This document shows positions 56,101-64,000 of a stretch of 64,000 bases of DNA, piece by piece. The first letter of the stretch is position 1, and every line of letters starts with the position of its first letter. Under the pieces are notes generated by a model. The model was given only the letters and a program-made list of their open reading frames with translations. It was not told the DNA's origin and searched no databases. This stretch comes from Manduca sexta (lineage: Eukaryota > Arthropoda > Insecta > Lepidoptera > Sphingidae), in assembly GCF_014839805.1 (NCBI RefSeq), contig NC_051140.1, positions 16,699,826-16,763,825 of the forward strand. The letters run 5' to 3'. The translations under genes and the position numbers were made by a program.

Positions 56101-59100
56101 GATGACATTTAAACAAATAAATTTTAAAAGATTTACACCCAGTTTTTATTCTTCGCTAAATCTAATATATTCAAATTCATTCACAGAATTACCATAACAA
56201 TAATTATTAACAATCGATGCTGCGTAACATAAACCTTGAACTAATGCTTAATGCAGTTGCGTATGCGCAGTTCGGTGCAATTTCATGATGGGCAGTGATC
56301 AATCCAAACCTGTTTAGAAACGGGTCTCGACTGATGCGCGAACGTAAAAACTGGCCATCAGTCATTACGAGTTGCGGCGGTTTTTGAAGCACGAGGCCGA
56401 TGCCAGACGCGCACTTGGGCTTCGTAATTTCGTTCGAAATTTAAAAATTTGAATTATGTGGTGATGTTATTCTTCTGAGACCTAATGAGATCGATTCCAC
56501 GGAATAAATCGATACGGACAAGTATCTGATTAAAAACAATTGCTTATTTCTTCTTTACGTGTACTGTCTTAAGTTTCTACCCTTTTTTTAATAAAGAAAG
56601 TGCGTGTAAGAAAATAAGCGAAGTCTAAAGAGTTTTGACATTAGTGTCGAAGTTAAGTTTGTAAGATATAAGAGATTTAGATACGTATCTTTCCGATCCA
56701 TTATTCATGTACACTTCAACACAAATAAATTCTGTTTAATAAATCCTTATCAAAAAATGTTCTGACCAAAACACGTCACAAAAAGACTCAGATTATACAC
56801 GTAAGCTATAATCACTGATGTGCTCTGTAATCAGTACCATCTGATATCATTTTCCTCATCCTGACCCGAGCATGTAGCGTGACAAACACAATTCCAAATA
56901 AAACTACAATTTTGTTGATGTATTATGTAGATTTTGTGTAAAACTAATTAAGTCGTTGGTATATTTATTATTATATTTAAATATGGGAAACTTGTAATAT
57001 AGTACTTGTATTATTGATTTCTCGAAAACAGCAAGATTTTGGTTTTGGATAGCATGAACTTCAAAAATAATATTGGAGTATCACATTTTTATCGACCCCA
57101 AGTTTGTGGGGTTAGAAGGAGGGTGATGCTAATCCACTGAAGTCCACCTAGCCCTTATTACTTATAAATAAATCCCGAAACAGTTTGTATTGCGTATGAT
57201 TCGCCAGTCACTAGTAGTGTCTATTTGCAATAAGCAAGTCGTGCTAGTAGGATCGATTAATATAACTGGATATTAACAATTAGGACTGAAGATTCAACGA
57301 ATCGCTTTACCCATATTAACCTTTCACCTTATAAGATTTCTTGGTATAAATCGCCTCTTGCCTTTATGCTATTTGCGTTAGCCTTGTTGCTAGTATTAGA
57401 GTTCAACACCCTTGCTTATTACAAAATTATTTGTCTTTCGTGTAGTAACATACGACATAATATTTCGCGTAGAGAAAAAAAAATTATGCACCAGCGCGTT
57501 TAGATAAATATTTCATAAATCAGCGAGTTAGGTACGTCTACGCCCTTTTTATCACATTATTGTGTAAGGTTCCCGTGGGACCTTCGTCCCAGAAAAAAAG
57601 ACCTCAACGCGCGACCATGTGCGCGAAAACTAGCACGCACATTATAATCTTCCGAACATTATTAACAGGTGAAGTTAACATCAGGCAAGCAGCCATATAT
57701 AAAAATACACCAAATCCTTCGTGCAATATGCTTGAAAAGAAGCTACACCAATCCTATAGCAGAGTGGCAGGACAGATGCAAGAAGAACCATTCATCGTAA
57801 TTTATTAATATTCCACAACTTTTGATCCAAGTCCATCACAGCGATTACCGTGCGGCGAACACAGAACCAGTCGACAATACGACCCCAATGTTTCTCACGA
57901 GGACAATCACCACCACGCCACTTGCATACACAAGTTCATTTGTTTTGAAATGATTCAGTCGACACGAAATTTATTATTCGCCGAAAGAGCGTCGTTGTCT
58001 TTTATTTAGATTTAATGATGTACAATTTTGACAACTAACACTGGTTTTAAAAGTTTTTTCTCCATTTATGGTTACTGTTTGGAAGGAAGTTGGGTGACTC
58101 AATAATATGATATCCGTAAGTTTATATTTTTCAAGTATGTACTTGTTATTTAGGTCAATGCTCTCCTGATATTTATCAGTTGTGTACTGAAATTAAATTA
58201 CTCGGAAAATGAATATGTTTTGTAGAAGTTATGAAATATTATATTATTTTAGCTTCAATTTACTTCGTCATAGCGGAAAACGGAGATGGTGCTTTTTCTA
58301 ATAACCAAGTTTACAATATAGTATTAACAAACAATATTAATTTAATTTGATTCATTATTTACCAACGCTTCACTGGACTCAGGACTTCCCAAACACTGAA
58401 TAGGTCAAGATTAACTAACACAACATTGCGGTTTATATAGTTTGTGTAAACTAGAGCATTATTAAGAGGCAACTTACAGTTTATGTAATAAATCATGAAT
58501 CACATATAAACAATAGGGGAAAATGCAACGTATAAATTATAACATGACGAGGTAAATGCACATGGGTTCCGTGAAAAATCGAACATCGGCCCTATAACAA
58601 TACAATTTATCTTGAAATCACGTCTATGACGTCGATATATCAATTGTTGTACGAATAAAGCAGTGAAAAAGCATCAATTTACGGTGAAATAATGTTACTT
58701 CCCAGCGTCATTTTGTTACTAATAAAGTGTAATTAATTTCAACGTTTTTACGTATTTGTAAAGTTAAATCATCAAGAAATTACGTTACCTACCACGTATG
58801 AAGCCATGAAGACCAGGCCGAATTCGACTAAACATAATTTATGGCAACTCCATTATTCGACTCCGATAATAAATCACTGTTCCTTCCACTGTTAAAAAAC
58901 AAAACACTATCAATAGATTTGATTGAAGGATATTAATCAAAAGATGACTTATAATTGTTTTGGGTTCATTCATAAGCCATTAGCGTCGCTCGTCGCGTTG
59001 TCGCTGAAGGCCTCCCTGCCGGCCTTGGTTGTCTTATAATTAATTTTATGGCTTTACTTTGAAATGACGATAAATATAAGACCCCATTAAAAATATTAAA

Positions 59101-59410
59101 GTCTTATTAAATTTTTATAAGGAATGTTAAAGCTTACAGCTTGAATATATAATGCTTTATTTTTAAACAGCTGAAATAATTGTGTTAAAATGATAATATA
59201 TTTGCAGAGTTGATGAAAGAGTATTTACAGAATAATTTAATAATAATCTTTTATTTTACTTTCTCGCAGCAGTTCTTCCATTGATAACTACATTCAAACG
59301 ATCAATAAACAAACAAAAACATCAGCTTAATGATATTAGTGTAGATATTTCATATGTTGTATTGAACAAGGAAGTGAATACGTGTCTTGCAGAACTTTAT
59401 CTTTCCAAAT
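53108..59410. other. Long AT-rich intergenic stretch with small GC-rich patches
   Basis: No gene can be supported. GC/CpG-richer patches near 54985-55050, 56260-56420, 57560-57660 and 58981-59030 could be promoters, leader exons or old transposons; none shows a recognisable domain. A repeat tail ('acagcagtggacttcatgtg' with GAT repeats) lies at 56065-56110 and an E-type fragment ('cgggcgaagccgcaaatt') at 55655-55700. Confidence 0.4.
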
Positions 59411-59614
59411 CTATACTAATATAAAGCTGAAGAGTTTGTTCATTTGTTTTATCTCAGAAACTACTATACCATTTTAGAATTATTATTTTTACTATTAAGA
59501 AGCTACATTACTCCTGAGTGTTATAGCATAGTTTTCATCCAGAGGAAATATAAACCAGGACTTTTATCCCGGAAAAACTTTTTCATGCGGGTGGAGCCGC
59601 AAGCAAAAGCTAGT
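59411..59614 (+). repeat. E-type LINE-like repeat, short copy
   Basis: From 'ctatactaatataaagctga' to 'gggtggagccgcaagcaaaa' and 'gctagta', with 'cttttatcccggaaaaact' before the end. Confidence 0.8.
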
Positions 59615-61624
59615 AAATAGATGTAATAACCGGTCCAGAAAAATTTAATTAGGCTAAAACATTTACAGATAATCAGTACCCATTCACTTCAACCTATAAG
59701 AGTTATCATAAACTCACGCTTCCATTCTTGAGAGGCTCACATGGTGCATCCACATCTTCAAGCTAATATCCCATTTCAGGGAAAGTGATAAAAAACCGTA
59801 TCCGATAGATAATTAACCATCCGTTAAAAACAAAATCAAACATACCAAACAATAAAAAACAGCAAATCCACCAAAAATCCACAACAATACAGCGTGATGT
59901 TGAAAATAACAAGATCCATTTCACACTAAGCGTTCAGGAATAAACATAATCGTATTTATAAAGATTGTATAGCGATATATTTAAATACAGATTACCAGTA
60001 ACGTTATGCCCGTGATTTATTACTGATATGCATTTACGTATGCATTCGATGTAATCATATCAACATTTATCGAGTGATAATGTGATCGATTGTGAAAAAG
60101 AAGGATTTTTATTAACGCACATATGATAGTGATTTGACATTAAGAATGCTCGTCTAAGACCGTTTTTACATTGTGAGTCACAATTTGTGATTTCTGTAAC
60201 AAAACTTTAAGTTGCAAGTTGGTTTGAAAAACTTTTATACAGGGTGTCGCGTATAAATTTTACAATTTACAATACTTAGTTTGATTCGTTTATTGCAATT
60301 TCATTGTTATTATAACGAAAAAAGTATTGAATGAAAAAAACAAATCTAGTTAAATTTAGGTTTTACGTACAGTTATAAACAATCGTACCTAAATTCGTCA
60401 TGGTCTTTTGATAGCGTCCAAAATTATATAAGACAAGTAAGTTGTGTAATCCAGTACCAAATAAATAATTTAAAACATAATTTGTGTGAAATCAGCCCTA
60501 TAAATCATAATTGAATCACATAATTTCATAATCTTTGACGAAAGGACGTTATCAATGTCACTTGATTTAATACAATAATCAGCACTACACAAGATAGATT
60601 TTTCAAGAATCGATCACATAGACAAAGGCATTTTAATTATCATTAATTCTGGATATTTTAAAACATACGTATAAATAACGTGAGTAGCCATAAATAAATT
60701 TAAATAAGGACATGGTTTTAAAAAGCATCCCTGTATAAAATCCCGTATCCCACACGACGCAAAACTAAACTACCACCGTGACTGTAATGTATTGAAGCTA
60801 TTGCATCAGAATCAATACATCTGGCAACACTAACTCTGACGTATGCATGCCTTATCAACACTGCATAAGAGTTATATTTTGAAAACAGAATTATTTACAG
60901 TCCTACACGTGACCTGTCCAAGGCAATCGAATGTATTGAAAATATGCCTATGTCGATTACCGTGCTGTCAATATTTACTATAGTATGCAATTTAAACTAT
61001 AACAGTTTTTTATAATATCTTTTAGTATTTTATGCGTGTATACCGATATATTATGAATAGGATTAATCAAAGATTGAAATGATTGTCGAACTTTATGAAA
61101 TATTATTTGTAATCCTTAAATATCAAAGGACATCACGATCATTATTATTGGATTGGTTGGCGCTATAAAAATGACATTTACTTCACCACACTTAACTCAT
61201 ACGTTGAAAAAATTACAATGCATTAGGTTTGCTCGTAACTCTACCTATATCAAAGCCCTAATAATATGTAGCCTAGATTACTCTCTACACGTGAGAATTT
61301 CATTTAAATCAATTTAGCTTTTACGAAGATTAGTCCGAAAATATACACACGAGAAACTAAAATTATAACGGATATTTAGATTTTTTAAACTTAGGAAATA
61401 GCTTTTATTTCAAAAGACACTTCAATTTTATTTATTACTTCATATATAATAAAATTGAAGTAAGATAGAATAAATCACACCAAAATGAACTTTAATTACA
61501 AAAAACCAATCAGGACAAGTCGCAACAAGTAATTCTACTTTAAGGTCAGCACGTACCAGATAAGAGGCAAGTCATTACCGATGCTCGATGCGAGTGCGCG
61601 TGTCTGTAGTTTCCTTGCAATTTA
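59615..61624. other. AT-rich stretch with one inverted repeat
   Basis: No gene. A 14-bp perfect inverted repeat (acttcaattttatt at 61419-61432 and its complement at 61448-61461, 15-nt spacer) is the only structure noted. Confidence 0.45.
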
Positions 61625-61955
61625 TGCCGGTTTCAGACCAAGAACTAACCTTAGTTTAACTTAGCTCGCATAGCTGTAATATTATTTTCATGCTTATGTG
61701 CAATCAGCCTTAAAAGAATCTAAACAAATAGAAAACGCTTCTACACTTTAACTCCAATCGAGTTTTTTTCTGTATCTAAAAGTTAACCCTTTGAAGTTTA
61801 TTTTGGTGTAGAAAACGATTGTTGTACACAAAAGTTTAAAGACGATTTGAATTTTTTAATTCGTTCGGCTACTTTTGTGGCTAATTGTACCATATGTAAT
61901 TTGTCAGCTATGCGATCCAAGCTATCTTAGCTTAGCTTTCAGTATGTAATCGGCA
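61625..61955. mobile_element. MITE (331 bp) with ~50-bp TIR and TTA TSD
   Basis: The left end TGCCGGTTTCAGAC...TCGCATAGCTG is mirrored by the reverse-complemented right end TGCCGATTACATAC...TCGCATAGCTG. TTA flanks both sides (61622-61624, 61956-61958), as in PIF/Harbinger-type elements. No coding capacity. A shortened relative is at 49898-50068. Confidence 0.8.
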
Positions 61956-61958
61956 TTA

Positions 61959-63070
61959 AATTTAACATATTACTGTATGCAAACATAATTCATGATCATT
62001 GTACACCACTTCCGCGCATAGACATGTCATTACCTTCATTTCAAATACCTTCATGCGATAATGACAGTTTATTGCATTAGCGTGTGTGGCAAGCGCTGGT
62101 GACCACATATATCACATGTAAAATTAGTACGAATAGTGCTTCCTAATCAATACTATTATGAGTGGTAGGCACGCTTTTTTTTCTTTTATAAGGTCACTGT
62201 AAAGTAACCGCATTGCCATTGATGGTAAGTGGAGTGAAGTCCAATAGAATGTCGACTGACGGGAGATGATTTGATTTTGTTAACAATATTCTCAGTTACG
62301 AATCCATTTACTAAAACTACATTCACCAAATAAGTTAAAACATAATACCCAATAAGTCAGAAACATACAAGCATACGCCAAACACGTACAACGCTTCTAG
62401 TAATAACTTGTTAATTGTAGGTACAGACAGCAAAACGGTAACAGAAACAAATTGCAATACCGTTTATATGTCTCCAAATAGATGTTTTGTAACACACGAA
62501 AACATATATAAAAGCTAATTTAAACGTTGTAAAATCATTGACCCGTATTACCTAAATTGAAAGTCAGTTGGCATTTTTTTATGCGAAATATATTTACAAA
62601 ATGGCGAATGTTAACCGTTAGCATAAAAAAGCGAAACCTATGGAGTATCCCTTAATGTTACGGCTGATATTATGCAGCAAATATCTTCAATTAAATGTTA
62701 TCAAAACCTAAATCAAGTAAGTTTATGCATTGTATGTACCGCAGTAAGAACTTAATCTGAATAATTATGTCGGTGAAAATGCTTGCCATGTGAGTTAGGT
62801 ATTAAACGAGAGGCGATGAGTTCGATCTTTAGCCGCAATAAATACGTATATGTTTTGAGTCCGTGTTCCGAAAGGTTCTTGTAACCCTTGACACGACAAG
62901 ACTAGGTCTTGACTCTTGACAACACGTCTGACTTTTGGATATACATCATATGTTACTATATTAACTCTCATTAATCAGATCTTAAATTGCCAATAATTTA
63001 TCGAGCACACAGAAAACGTGCTGTACAAGCGTTGTTATATGATTTAAGAAATCGATTTTTTCGTTTCCAG
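61959..63070. other. Intergenic stretch with a repeat C fragment
   Basis: A minus-strand family C end lies at 62212-62275 ('gatggtaagtggagtgaagt', 'gtcgactgacgggagatga'). Otherwise no gene or repeat is recognised. Confidence 0.45.
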
Positions 63071-63259
63071 GTCGAATTCTTGGTAACACCGTATCGCAAT
63101 AACTTTTCAATGTCACATTACGTTCTTTCGATGCTGACCGTACCGAAGGAAGTGAATGACACGGTCATCTGGCATGAAGAAAGCGGACGGCGTAGCTCTC
63201 GCGACACGTTAACAGCTGCGTTAGGGTTGCCAGTTAATTATTTTTTTTTGTTTGATTAA
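63071..63259 (+). CDS. Candidate exon of an unidentified plus-strand gene
   Basis: A textbook acceptor (gattttttcgtttccag, ending 63070) precedes 63 open codons to TAA. The first ~50 look coding: VEFLVTPYRNNFSMSHYVLS, then charged residues including KEVNDTVIWHEESGRRSSRD. Codon third positions are richer in G/C than the neighbourhood. The last residues read through a T-run and may be untranslated if an internal GT (near 63233) serves as donor. I do not recognise the family, and no partner exon was found in the window. A transposon remnant is the alternative. Confidence 0.35.
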   Translation, partial: VEFLVTPYRNNFSMSHYVLSMLTVPKEVNDTVIWHEESGRRSSRDTLTAALGLPVNYFFLFD

Positions 63260-64000
63260 CCCTTAATATCCGGAGAAAAGGCAAAATTTACCCAAATGCC
63301 TGTACACACATTTGAATTTATCTCTATTGTATTTGGTGTGCTATATTAACAGGTTCTAAAAACGATATTATTTTTATAACAGTACAATTTATTTGCCGTC
63401 AAGTTCTTGCCTCCCTAATTATGGTACAAGCCTTAAAAATATCTCTAATTTGCAATATATAATGCAAGAAATTCTTACAATATAAACAAGGTTTACGAAA
63501 ACCCGCGTCTCTGCTTAAAACTGGACTTTAAAAGCCCAATAATCAAACATCATAAAACCCAATATCCAGACACCTGGCAGCCCTAGGTACGTGGATGTAT
63601 TAAGATTTCAAGGCTTTCCCCAAGTCGCGCCGGTTTTTATAATACGATATCCTCCTTCGCACGCAATTTTATGCCCGCATGTGCTAAAATTATTTCACTA
63701 CGCGTAGCAAGCCGTTCCAGTTTTGTTGGTCGGATTGAGTTACATGCAATATGGAGTTCAACGTCTCCATGTTGAGATTGGGAATAGAAACTAAGTCAAA
63801 ACACGTAACTGAGTTTGTGTATTCGTTCGTAGGTACAAAAGGCTAGACCTATTTTGATGTGGGTTTCTATTACTTATAACCGCAAAACCATTTCAACTTA
63901 TATTTACATATACCTAATAAAATTGTAGCAGGGCGATGCCCATACATTGTAAATAATGAAGAAAAACAAATGTAGGAGTCTTTATGAGAGCAATAGAAGT
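63260..64000. other. Window end, nothing recognised
   Basis: AT-rich sequence without a supportable gene or repeat. Confidence 0.45.

Noticed and set aside
58780..58890. Minus-strand block with acceptor 'tttttaacag' and donor GTAACG, considered as the cystinosin leader or a coding exon
   Set aside because: Stops occur in all frames over its full length, and joining it to 48641 gives no in-frame extension; it could still be untranslated, but nothing supports it specifically.
62216..62240. 'gatggtaagtggag' as a splice donor
   Set aside because: It is the conserved end of repeat family C, present at several sites in the window.

Overview
The window looks like AT-rich euchromatin from a moth or butterfly (Lepidoptera). 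Introns are short to medium GT-AG introns. The repeats are of kinds widespread in lepidopteran genomes: tRNA-derived SINEs with near-perfect Pol III B boxes, 3' tails of the form 'cgaagccgcgggcaaaagctagt', and MITEs with 'CAGTGGCGAA' ends. The species cannot be named from sequence alone.

One host gene is clear. It is a cystinosin (lysosomal cystine/H+ symporter, PQ-loop family) on the minus strand. Its ATG is at 48623 and its conserved core ends at 42956 (exons 1-7). I rebuilt it exon by exon; phases agree at every junction, giving signal peptide, N-glycosylated lumenal domain, seven membrane segments and two PQ-loops. Downstream of exon 7 lie three further candidate exons (41430-41528, 41052-41094, 37013-37130). 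All start in the phase exon 7 requires, so the cytoplasmic tail is probably alternatively spliced. This is the most interesting result in the window. A spliced, non-coding 5' leader exon must lie upstream of 48641 but was not located.

The rest is mostly transposon-derived. 1-1730: 3' end of an open-frame RNase-H-bearing LINE. 2031-24100: scattered copies of SINE families A (agcggcgatagcctag...), B (gcctcggtggcgtag...) and F, repeat C, and MITE family D, including a SINE nested in a MITE. 25620-28592: a 2.83-kb non-autonomous LTR element with TATA target duplications, inserted in an older LINE-like repeat. It contains a 2 x 212-bp duplication and a 17-copy 21-bp minisatellite. 28593-36889: mostly relics, plus a complete 388-bp SINE. 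37013-48641: cystinosin, with SINEs, inverted repeats, hairpins and a MITE in or beside its introns. 48642-64000: largely featureless AT-rich DNA with a few MITEs and relics and one unidentified candidate exon at 63071.

No rRNA, functional tRNA, CRISPR array or bacterial-type operon was seen. Most short open frames in the window are noise or repeat shadows.
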